NCBI GenBank assembly: GCA_023228765.1
Contig: JALOAM010000016.1
Span: forward strand, 1 to 31,216
Direction of reading: 5' to 3'
Origin: Dehalococcoidia bacterium
Lineage (GTDB): Bacteria; Chloroflexota; Dehalococcoidia; UBA2979
Length of the DNA stretch: 31,216 nt
Both the position numbers and the translations under genes were made by a program. Below are positions 16,295-23,283 of the stretch, in pieces; positions within the stretch are counted from its first letter, which is position 1, and each line of letters starts with the position of its first letter. The notes below the pieces were generated by a model. It was given only the letters and a program-made list of their open reading frames with translations, was not told where the DNA came from and did not search any database.

Positions 16295-17518
16295 GTGGTG
16301 TTCAGGCAGACGTTCTCTCGGACTCGGTTCACGAACCGCACGGTGCTGTTGAGGACGGACTTCAACACCGGTGGTGGCGGCGTGGAAGCGACGCTCCACC
16401 GGCTTCGCGAGACCCTCCCGACGATCCACGCGCTTCGGCGGGCCGGCGCGCGGGTGGTCATCGCCACGCATGTCGGGCGCCCGGGTGGCGTGCGTGACGA
16501 CCGCCTGAGCACGCGCCCGCTCGCCGCACACCTGGAGGCGTTCCTCGGCTGTCCGGTAGCGACCGCGGATGACTGCGTCGGGCCGTCCGCCCTCCAGGCG
16601 ATCGCGGCGATGGTGCCTGGCGACGTGCTGATGCTGGAGAACCTGCGGTTCCACCCGGGCGAGGAGTCCAACTCCCCCGAGTTCGCGCGGCAACTCGCAT
16701 GCCTGGCTGACGTCTACGTGAACGACGCGTTCGCGACGATCCATCGCAATCACGCATCGATCGTCGGCGTGACCGCCCATCTCCGCTCCGTCCCCGGGCT
16801 CTTGCTTGAGCGGGAGATGTCCCACCTGCTCGAGGTGACAGAGGCTCCCGAACGCCCGCTCGGACTGCTGCTGGGCGGTTCGAAGGTGCACGACAAGGTC
16901 GGGATGATCGAGCGAATGCTGCCGCTGGCCAGCGTGGTCTGCATCGGTGGTGCGCTCGCGCCGGTCGTGATGCAGCAGCGTGCCGGCGTTACCTCGCTCG
17001 CGACTCCCCCGGGCACCGACAGTCCGTTGCGGCGGCTGTGTGATGCACTCGCCGCTGCCGAACGCAGCGGCCAGGTGAAGGTCCTCCTGCCGATCGATGT
17101 CGTCGCGAGTCGTGACATCGGCGGGCACCAGGCGGTCACGACTGCTGCGCTACACCGCGTGCAGCCCGGGTGGCACGTCGGCGACATCGGGTACCGGACG
17201 GTGGACCGGTTCTCCGAGGCCCTTGCGCCGATGAAGATGATCGTGTGGAACGGTCCCCTCGGCCGGCTCGAGGATCCTCAGTTCGCGGACGGGACCACGG
17301 CGCTGGCGCACGTCCTCGCGAACCTCGATGCGCGTGTCCTCGTCGGTGGCGGTGACACGGCGGCGGCTGTGCGCCGGGCCGGAGTCGACGAGCGCCTCTG
17401 GCATGTCTCGACGGGCGGCGGGGCAACCCTGGCGATGCTCGGCAACGAGGAACTACCCGGGCTGGCCGCCCTCGGCTGGCACTTCTCGACGACGCCACTC
17501 TTCCGTAGCTTGCGCTGA
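16295..17518 (+). CDS. pgk: Phosphoglycerate kinase, divergent
   Basis: Catalyses 1,3-bisphosphoglycerate + ADP to 3-phosphoglycerate + ATP. 407 residues. Catalytic and ligand motifs are present: TDFN (Asp22, Asn24), HVGRPGG, LLENLRFHPGEESN, YVNDAFATIHRNHAS, GGSKVHDK with both lysines, VWNGPLGRLED, GGGDTAAAV and STGGGATL. The loop after DFN is GGGGVEATLH instead of the usual NVPL...ITDDT, and many neutral positions differ from housekeeping enzymes, so this looks like a second, specialised copy. Starts are GTG at 16295 or GTG at 16298; the latter fits GGAGG at 16287-16291 better. It lies immediately downstream of a response regulator and shares no operon with other glycolytic genes, which is unusual. 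It converges with the lipoprotein gene, 19 bp apart. Confidence 0.92.
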   Translation: MVFRQTFSRTRFTNRTVLLRTDFNTGGGGVEATLHRLRETLPTIHALRRAGARVVIATHVGRPGGVRDDRLSTRPLAAHLEAFLGCPVATADDCVGPSALQAIAAMVPGDVLMLENLRFHPGEESNSPEFARQLACLADVYVNDAFATIHRNHASIVGVTAHLRSVPGLLLEREMSHLLEVTEAPERPLGLLLGGSKVHDKVGMIERMLPLASVVCIGGALAPVVMQQRAGVTSLATPPGTDSPLRRLCDALAAAERSGQVKVLLPIDVVASRDIGGHQAVTTAALHRVQPGWHVGDIGYRTVDRFSEALAPMKMIVWNGPLGRLEDPQFADGTTALAHVLANLDARVLVGGGDTAAAVRRAGVDERLWHVSTGGGATLAMLGNEELPGLAALGWHFSTTPLFRSLR

Positions 17519-17537
17519 TCTCGCGCAGTCACTCGTC

Positions 17538-18848
17538 CTAGCGCCGCAGCGGGACCGGCGAGCCGTCGTAGTAGCGCGTAGCTACGTGGCGGAAGAAGCC
17601 ACCGTCGTCGTCGGCGTTGAACGATCCCGTGTCGTTGCCGTTGATCGCTGGAGGGTTCGTGACGCCGTCGCCGTTCGCGTCCGACGCGTCCGTCGCGCCG
17701 TCGGCGCCGCGCCCAAAGAGGAGCGCGACGACGCCGGCGTCCACGTAGGCCTGGAGGTGCGCGCCGCTCGGATCGTCCAGGAGCCACTCCACCTTGTTGT
17801 CCTGGAAGTGGTTCCACGTGTTGTCCATCGCGCGCATCTGCGTGTTCCCGTATGGGATCTGCCAGATCACGATGTCCTGCGACGTGGCGGAGGAGAACCG
17901 CTGGACGTACCGGCGGTGGCGCTCGAAGTCTTCGGGCGTCCACCAGGCGCTCTCGTCCTGGCCGTAGATCTCCTGGCGGAACGCCGCGTCGCGGTCGCCG
18001 AGCTCGGTGAACGTGAGGTCGAACGGGGCGTCGAGGGCTTCGTAGAAGGCGATCGAGCGGTCGGCGAGGGCATCGACGCGCCGGGGGCTCGCGTCCGACA
18101 GGATCGGATCCTCGCCGCTGCCCCAGAAGCTCATGTGGTACGCCACCGACACGTTGGGGGCGCGCTCGTCCCGCATGCGCAGCACCGCCTGCGCGAGTCC
18201 CGAGAGGTCCTGGGGCAGCCCGTCGCCGACGAGGTCGCTCAGACTGTCGAGGTCCACCGTGATCGTCGAGGGATCGTCGCTGCTGTTCTGTTGCGCGAAG
18301 CCCCAGAAGTCCGGTTCCAGGTGGAGGATGACGTGCGGAGCCCCTGACGCCGCGGCCTGGTCAAAGAACTCCGCGAGTTCCTCGAAGTACTGTCGGACCA
18401 GCGCGGGATCCTCCAGGACGCGGAACGGGCGGTCGCCCTCGGCGACATCTTCGGAGACGGACTGGACGAGCTGGTAGTAGGAGAACACCGGGACGAGGCC
18501 GGCGTCGGCCGACTCGGCGGCGTAGTCGCGGACGAATGGAGCGCCCGGCGTCCACGTCGTCCAGCCCGTGCCGATCCCGCCGGCAAGGTACTGGTACCGG
18601 AGCTGTGCGACGCCCTCCGTCGCGAGCGCGGCGGCGTTCCCCGGGCGGTCGGACATCCCGAGATGCAGGACGGCCTCGCCGTCGATGCCCTCGCGGAGGA
18701 ACGATGAACCGCCAGCCGGCGGTCCGAGATCCGTCGCGGGCGCCGAGGTGCCGCTGGCCACGGAGTCGTCGAGTGAGGCGGAGTCTGTGGCGTCGCCGGC
18801 GCAGCCGCCCAGCGCCAGCGACGCCACAGCCAGGACCAGCGCGAGCAC
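17538..18848 (-). CDS. Secreted TIM-barrel-like lipoprotein, hydrolase-like (paralogue 1)
   Basis: 436 residues from a GTG. Lipobox LALGGC with acylated Cys16, a Ser/Ala/Pro-rich linker to about 50, then a domain that aligns along its whole length with the protein at 23284-24795. Shared blocks: RYQYLAGG, IPVF/VPVFSYY, ILHLEPDFWG (Glu178), WG.G.D, FTELGDRDAAF (Glu282), WQIPYGNTQMRAM and LLFGRGADGAT. Two conserved Glu about 100 residues apart in strand-end positions resemble retaining glycoside hydrolases of the (beta/alpha)8 class, but no named family is recognised. A calcium-type loop DANGDG at 390-395 is present here. The signal peptide lacks basic residues before the hydrophobic core; the frame stays open upstream without a start codon, so the start is uncertain. 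It is the last gene of a minus-strand run, 70 bp after a regulator. Confidence 0.78.
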   Translation of the reverse strand: MLALVLAVASLALGGCAGDATDSASLDDSVASGTSAPATDLGPPAGGSSFLREGIDGEAVLHLGMSDRPGNAAALATEGVAQLRYQYLAGGIGTGWTTWTPGAPFVRDYAAESADAGLVPVFSYYQLVQSVSEDVAEGDRPFRVLEDPALVRQYFEELAEFFDQAAASGAPHVILHLEPDFWGFAQQNSSDDPSTITVDLDSLSDLVGDGLPQDLSGLAQAVLRMRDERAPNVSVAYHMSFWGSGEDPILSDASPRRVDALADRSIAFYEALDAPFDLTFTELGDRDAAFRQEIYGQDESAWWTPEDFERHRRYVQRFSSATSQDIVIWQIPYGNTQMRAMDNTWNHFQDNKVEWLLDDPSGAHLQAYVDAGVVALLFGRGADGATDASDANGDGVTNPPAINGNDTGSFNADDDGGFFRHVATRYYDGSPVPLRR

Positions 18849-18918
18849 GACCGCCGTCGGCCGCCCTCGAAGCGCAGTTCGAGGACGGCGGGCGAACGAC
18901 CGTGGTGCCTCGCGTCGG

Positions 18919-19605
18919 CTACTTCGGATCGGCCACCTCGAGGATGTAGCCCAGCATCTGGCGCGACTTGATCGTCACCGGCTGGCCGCCGGCCGCGGAC
19001 AGCTTCTGGCGCAGGTGGGAGATGTGGGTCTTGAGCCCGGAGCTCGAGAACTCCTCCGACTTCGACGCGAACGCGAGGAGGCGGTCCGTCGGGGCGACCC
19101 GTCCGCGGTGCTCCGCGAGGCAGTAGAGGAGCCGCAGCTCCATCCTCGTGAGGGCGAGCGTGATGCCGGCCTTCGTGGCGAGCGCCTGGTTGATGTCCAC
19201 CACGATGTCGGACACGCGGATCGCCGAGTCAGCGGTCGGGGACACGCCGCGGCTCGCCGCCGCGATCTCTGCCCGCATGATGATCTCGCTGGGGACCACC
19301 GGCTTCTTGATGACCTCGGTGGCCCCGCTCTCCAGCGCCGACACGACCGGCCGGGAGCGCGCCTGCTCCGCCGCGATGTAGATCAGCGAGTCGCCGTGCG
19401 AGGAGCGCAGGTGCTCGACGTTCTCGATCGCGCGGTCGTCGAGTTCGGACACGCCGACGATGATCGCGGACGGCGGTGTCGAGAAGACGGTGTGGATCTC
19501 ACCGATCCCCGTGACCTGCCGGGCCACGTGGCCTCGACGTCGTGCCGACGTGGTCAGCAGGTAGGCAAAGAGGTCGTCGACCGGATCGTACACTGCGAGT
19601 TGCAT
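18919..19605 (-). CDS. Response regulator, receiver without phosphosite plus winged helix
   Basis: 228 residues. The receiver (1-120) opens like the MHL receivers of this window (MQLAVYDPVD, then SARRRG), but Gly51 stands where the phosphoacceptor Asp should be (SAIIVGVSEL). The terminal Lys is kept in KKPVVPSE. The winged helix (about 130-225) has LTRMELRLLYCL, LKTHISHLRQKL and a degenerate wing (KSRQMLGYIL). It should bind DNA independently of a kinase. GGGGA lies 4 bp before the ATG. It is 88 bp downstream of the next regulator and 70 bp upstream of the lipoprotein gene, so all three may be one transcript. Confidence 0.85.
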   Translation of the reverse strand: MQLAVYDPVDDLFAYLLTTSARRRGHVARQVTGIGEIHTVFSTPPSAIIVGVSELDDRAIENVEHLRSSHGDSLIYIAAEQARSRPVVSALESGATEVIKKPVVPSEIIMRAEIAAASRGVSPTADSAIRVSDIVVDINQALATKAGITLALTRMELRLLYCLAEHRGRVAPTDRLLAFASKSEEFSSSGLKTHISHLRQKLSAAGGQPVTIKSRQMLGYILEVADPK

Positions 19606-19693
19606 GATTCCCCGCCCTGGGATCTACGCCTGGTTGGTCTCGGGAATGAGGCCACCGTGGTGGCCTCCCCCGTCATGTCGTGGTGATGGTTGT

Positions 19694-20428
19694 CTAGGCC
19701 GACAGTGCGTAGCCGACGCCGTAGATCGTGCGGATCAGCGATCCGTCGAACCCGGCATCGCGCAGCTTCCGGCGCAGCGAGGAGACGTGGCCCTTCAGCA
19801 GGGTGCCGTCACCGAGGTTGGAGTACCCCCACACGCGGTGGTTGAGCAGGGCGTGCGACAGCACCTGCCCTTCCATCCCCGCCATGGTGCGGAGGATGGT
19901 GTACTCCAGCCGGCTGCACTTCAGGTCCTTGCCGTTGTAGAAGGCGCGTTCGCGCGTCGTGTCGAACTCCAGCCCGCGGCCGGTGAGCTCGGGGGCCGGG
20001 ATCACCGCGGCCACGTTCTGCGTCCGCGACTCCACCGGCTCGGTGTGCATGTTCGTGCGGGTGCCGTTGCCGGCCCGCGCGCCCACCACGTCCACCCGGG
20101 CGGCGAACTCCGCAGGGTGGAACGGCTTCCGAATACAGTCGTCGGCGCCTGCCGACAGGGACGCTGCGATCTCCATCGAGCTCGCGTCGTCATCGAACGT
20201 CACGATGATGCGGCCTTCCTGGCGTTGCGCCAGCTCCCGCACCAGCCCCGACGCCGACCCCCGCACGAGTCCCGCGCTGACCACGATCAGGTCCGCGCTC
20301 GACCGTCCGACGAAGTCGTGGAAGGAATCTTCTGTGGCCGCCAGGACCACACGGTGTGACCGCCGCCGAAGGAGTTCACCGATCAGCTCGGCGTAATTCT
20401 GATCCTCGTCCGCTACCAGTACCAACAT
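19694..20428 (-). CDS. Response regulator, receiver with Ser at the phosphosite plus winged helix
   Basis: 244 residues from the ATG at 20428, which follows GGAG by 8 bp; an upstream in-frame ATG at 20563 would add 45 residues that do not resemble a receiver. The pocket ADEDQNY is acidic but Ser51 replaces the phosphoacceptor Asp (ADLIVVSAGL). Switch Thr (IIVTFDD) and Lys (RKPFHPAEF) are retained. An Ala/Thr-rich linker leads to the winged helix at about 150-243 (CSRLEYTILRTM, LKGHVSSLRRKL, RTIYGVGYAL), which looks fully functional. It is the closest relative of the 15317 regulator in its DNA-binding half, so both may read related sites. It follows the glycosyltransferase gene by 168 bp. Confidence 0.87.
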   Translation of the reverse strand: MLVLVADEDQNYAELIGELLRRRSHRVVLAATEDSFHDFVGRSSADLIVVSAGLVRGSASGLVRELAQRQEGRIIVTFDDDASSMEIAASLSAGADDCIRKPFHPAEFAARVDVVGARAGNGTRTNMHTEPVESRTQNVAAVIPAPELTGRGLEFDTTRERAFYNGKDLKCSRLEYTILRTMAGMEGQVLSHALLNHRVWGYSNLGDGTLLKGHVSSLRRKLRDAGFDGSLIRTIYGVGYALSA

Positions 20429-20483
20429 CCGCCCAACTCCAACCCCATGTGCCTTGAGGACAGTCACATAGTGCGATGGGGTG

Positions 20484-20551
20484 GTTGAGCACCGGTTGGG
20501 GAAAGCCTCAACCTTCGTCGAGTTCCAACTAGTCGCCCCCAAGTGCTCAAC
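20484..20551. repeat. 9-bp inverted repeat with internal hairpin upstream of a regulator gene
   Basis: GTTGAGCAC at 20484-20492 and its exact reverse complement at 20543-20551, 50 bp apart. Inside lies a second imperfect hairpin (about 20494-20513, eight pairs with one mismatch). It is within the 168-bp gap before the 20428 regulator start and could be an operator pair, an attenuator or an autoregulatory site. Confidence 0.35.
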
Positions 20552-20579
20552 ACAGCGGCACAACTTTGTCTGAAGACGG

Positions 20580-20602
20580 GGTTAACTAGTCCAGTCTTAA
20601 CC
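20580..20602 (-). terminator. Weak hairpin overlapping the glycosyltransferase stop codon
   Basis: GGTTAA at 20580-20585 pairs with TTAACC at 20597-20602 around 11 bases; the TAA stop of the glycosyltransferase is inside the stem. The stem is short and no T-run follows, so termination is only possible, not shown. Confidence 0.25.
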
Positions 20603-21790
20603 GTTTGTTAGCTTTCGCGTGGAGAGGTCGCACAGAAGGTCGGCGACGCGCGCATCGTTGGTCACCCCGTTGAAGTGCGCGACAGCGGTGGCGCGCGCCT
20701 GGGCGCCCATGCCCTGCAATCCTGAGAGATTGCTGAGGATGGCGGACAGCCGATCAGCGAGGTCCTGCGCGGTCGGCTCGATCAGCCAGCCCGACCGCCC
20801 GTGCTCCACGATCTCTCGACTCGCTCCTCGGTCGGAGACGACGACCGGAAGCCCCGTTGCCATGGCCTCGATCGTCGCGATACCGAAGCACTCCGCGAGG
20901 GACGGGAGGATGAAGAGGTCGGCGCGCTGGTAGAGCGCGCGGAGTTCGGGCGTGTTCGGGTTGAGACGGTGGACGGTGACATTGGGTGTCGAGGGGACTT
21001 CCTCGCGCGTCACGATGTCGAGCTGGAGTCGCTCGCCCAGCGGGCTGCGCATCACCTCGAGCAGGAGTTCGCCGCCCTTGCGGCGGAAGTCACCGCCGAC
21101 GAACAGCAGCCGGAGCGGCCGATCGGGTGACGCCTCGTCGAGGGCGTTGCGTTCGGCCTCTGGCTTCCAGTATTCGACGTCGACCCCCGGAGGAAGGACG
21201 TGGATGCGTGACTCCTCCACCCCGCGCCGGCGGAGGGCGTCCGCGGCCCACTCCGACCACGGCGTGAACATCGTCACATTCCGCCAGACGGCGGACTCTC
21301 GCGCTCGGTTCATGCGGGCGAAGAGGCCGGTCCGCGGGGGACGCCCGTAGTACCAGGGCGCGAATTCCTCGCGCTGGTCGAGCGTCCAGTCCAGGTCGAG
21401 CACGAATGGTCGGTCGAAGGGGCCACCGAAGGACCACGCGAGGAGGGCCAGATCCGTGCTCCCGGCGGAGGACCAGATCACGTCCGGGCGCGGCCAGCTC
21501 AACAGTGGCAGCAGCTCGGAGGCCGCTCGCGCGCGCCCCTTGACCCCGCGCGGGAGTCCCGGGATGCGCTCGACGATTCCGCCATGCCTCCACCCGGTGA
21601 CCAGTCGCCAGGACGAGTCGAGCCGCGGATCGTCGCCGATGTGCCCTCGGAGGTTCTCGAACCGCGTGCTGTGCCCGGCGTACCCGGATCCGAGGAACAG
21701 TGCTCGGAGGGGGGTGGCGACAGCCGTCCGGGCGCTACCGGAGATGTGGGCCGGGGTGGACAGGGCAGAGCGCCCGGGGACTCCGGTCAC
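20597..21790 (-). CDS. Glycosyltransferase family 4
   Basis: 397 residues from a GTG at 21790. GT-B architecture: an N-terminal acceptor half (LRALFLGSGYAGHSTRFENL) and a C-terminal nucleotide-sugar half with LLFVGGDFRRKGG and the GT4 hallmark E-x7-E, Glu300 and Glu308 (PSLAECFGIATIEAMATG), followed by PVVVSDRGASREIVEHG. GT4 enzymes transfer sugars from nucleotide donors with retention, in polysaccharide or glycolipid assembly at the cytoplasmic face of the membrane. No membrane segment is seen. It lies among regulators rather than in a polysaccharide cluster, with a plausible promoter directly upstream. Confidence 0.92.
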   Translation of the reverse strand: MTGVPGRSALSTPAHISGSARTAVATPLRALFLGSGYAGHSTRFENLRGHIGDDPRLDSSWRLVTGWRHGGIVERIPGLPRGVKGRARAASELLPLLSWPRPDVIWSSAGSTDLALLAWSFGGPFDRPFVLDLDWTLDQREEFAPWYYGRPPRTGLFARMNRARESAVWRNVTMFTPWSEWAADALRRRGVEESRIHVLPPGVDVEYWKPEAERNALDEASPDRPLRLLFVGGDFRRKGGELLLEVMRSPLGERLQLDIVTREEVPSTPNVTVHRLNPNTPELRALYQRADLFILPSLAECFGIATIEAMATGLPVVVSDRGASREIVEHGRSGWLIEPTAQDLADRLSAILSNLSGLQGMGAQARATAVAHFNGVTNDARVADLLCDLSTRKLTNG

Positions 21791-21823
21791 GATCTTCTCA
21801 GTCTCTAGCGCGGGGCGACGCGG

Positions 21824-21851
21824 TCTATACCTCCCTGATGAAAGCGGTCAC
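21824..21851 (-). promoter_or_regulatory. Candidate sigma-70-type promoter of the glycosyltransferase gene
   Basis: Read on the minus strand: GTGACC (21846-21851), 16 bp, TATAGA (21824-21829). The -10 would lie 34 bp before the GTG start. Match to consensus is moderate (4/6 and 4/6 or better), which is good for this GC-rich background. Confidence 0.4.
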
Positions 21852-21909
21852 CGGTTGAGGGTCGATTGAGTCGTTGTCCATCGGTGGCACGGACGGGGAG
21901 CCGCGGAGG

Positions 21910-22368
21910 CTAAACCTCGCGCGGGTGAATGTCGGCCGTGGCCTGGTGCAGCTCCCGGGCGGCATCGATGCGGCGGACGACCTGGTCCACCCTGGCGGCG
22001 AGCTCATCCGGGGCGACCGGCTTCTGCAGGCAGCCGTCCACGTCGACATCCCAGCACTGCATCGTCTCCGCGAGCGACATCGGGCGCGTCGAGGTGAGCA
22101 GGATCCCCAGGTCCGCGCGAGCGCTGCGCAGCCCTCGGAGGAGCCGGAAGAGGCCATCGGCGTCGCCCATCCAGCGCTCGGCGACCACGACCGCCGGGTC
22201 GAACTCGGTGAAGTGCTTCACGGCCTCCTCGGCGACGGACACGATTCGGCAGTCGTACGCGCCGGCCAACGTGTCGGCTACGAGGCGCGCGTACTCGACA
22301 TCGTCATCGGCGATCAACACTCGACGTGCCGGGGACAGGATCGTAGAGCCAGTCATCGGAGGCATCAT
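21910..22368 (-). CDS. Receiver-only regulator with Glu at the phosphosite (DDDVEYAR subfamily)
   Basis: 152 residues, receiver only. The acidic pocket is strong (VLIADDDVEYAR), but Glu64 replaces the phosphoacceptor Asp (VVVAERWMGD). Lys is present in LQKPVAPDEL. It shares with the 22566-23000 protein the blocks EYAR..ADTL.G.Y, VAERW.GD, RPMSLAETM.CW..DVDG and RVD...RR..A, so both come from one duplication. A single-domain receiver fixed in a phosphomimic state may work by binding partners, for instance titrating a winged-helix regulator. Start ATG at 22368 or 22365; no clear ribosome binding site. Confidence 0.78.
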   Translation of the reverse strand: MMPPMTGSTILSPARRVLIADDDVEYARLVADTLAGAYDCRIVSVAEEAVKHFTEFDPAVVVAERWMGDADGLFRLLRGLRSARADLGILLTSTRPMSLAETMQCWDVDVDGCLQKPVAPDELAARVDQVVRRIDAARELHQATADIHPREV

Positions 22369-22450
22369 TGAACTACCAACGGTGAAGGGAGAGCTGTGTA
22401 ATGAGGATACGTCGATGCTTGTTCGTGATGCGGTACTCGAACAATAGAAG

Positions 22451-22483
22451 CCGGTAGAGAATCCGTTGAGCAGTCTCTATCGG
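22451..22483 (-). other. Imperfect hairpin between two receiver genes
   Basis: CCGGTAGAGA (22451-22460) pairs with TCTCTATCGG (22474-22483), nine of ten positions plus one wobble, around a 13-base loop. It lies in the 197-bp gap between the paralogous receiver genes and could reduce read-through or stabilise the upstream mRNA. Confidence 0.3.
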
Positions 22484-22565
22484 GGCTGGCAGAGCTTCGA
22501 CGAGTAGGCGGTACTTCGTGCGTATCAAGAACGAGGTCGCGGCGCGCGCGGGGGCTCGGAACGGC

Positions 22566-23000
22566 CTAGCTCGCCCAGGAATGCACGTCCGCGCGGGCGA
22601 TCTGCGCTTGCTTGACGGCGGCCAGCCGGCGGGCGATGTGGTCCACGCGCCCCGCGAGTTCGCGAGGGTGGAACGGCTTCAGCAGCCACCCATCGACGTC
22701 CGCCTCCCAGCACTCCATGGTCTCCGCGAGTGACATCGGACGCTTCGAGGTGAGGAAGATCGCGAGGTCGGCGTGGCTCGCGCGGACGGCGCGGATGAAG
22801 TCGATCAGTCGCTTCGGGTCGCCCACCCAGCGCTCCGCGACCAGGACCCGCGGGGAGGCGCGCTGGAATCGCTGCACAGCGGCATCCACCGTCGTCACGA
22901 TCCGAGACTGATACGTCCCAGATAACGTGTCCGCGATAACCCGTGCATATTCAACATCGTCGTCAACAATGAGCGCACTGCACTCACTGTTCGCACGCAT
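22566..23000 (-). CDS. Receiver-only regulator with Glu at the phosphosite (DDDVEYAR subfamily)
   Basis: 144 residues from the ATG at 23000; the frame is open to 23207 but the extra 69 residues do not look like protein. The receiver keeps the pocket LIVDDDVEYAR and Lys in LKPFHPREL, and has Glu56 at the phosphosite (RVLVAERWVGD). It ends shortly after the fold, with no output domain. It is the first gene of a six-gene minus-strand run (23000 to 17538). It diverges from the secreted protein at 23284. No obvious Shine-Dalgarno sequence precedes the ATG. Confidence 0.78.
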   Translation of the reverse strand: MRANSECSALIVDDDVEYARVIADTLSGTYQSRIVTTVDAAVQRFQRASPRVLVAERWVGDPKRLIDFIRAVRASHADLAIFLTSKRPMSLAETMECWEADVDGWLLKPFHPRELAGRVDHIARRLAAVKQAQIARADVHSWAS

Positions 23001-23283
23001 TGGAAGTGAGTCACTGAAATTCACGAAGCAACCCGCCCGCTCTAGGTTCCTGCGGACAAAGACTACAGGCGGTCGCGGATTGTAATGTCCAACCAAACGA
23101 CACGGACTGGTAGAGAAGCGGTAAACCAACACGGCTGTCATGGTGGATGCCCACCGGAGGGTGATCTCGGGCGCGAGGCGAGCGAGGGACGCCAGGTGTG
23201 CAGGCATGCCCGTCGCTCAACGGTTGATCCCTCACGTTTGGCCTGGGGTACGGTCGTATGTGGGTCGGATGAGTGGAGAGCAC
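23001..23283. promoter_or_regulatory. Divergent intergenic region
   Basis: 283 bp between the receiver gene (minus) and the secreted hydrolase-like gene (plus). On the minus strand TACAAT near 23080 is a fair -10. On the plus strand TTGATC at about 23224 and TACGGT at about 23249 make a weak pair with a long spacer. No repeats or RNA structure of note were seen. Confidence 0.3.
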
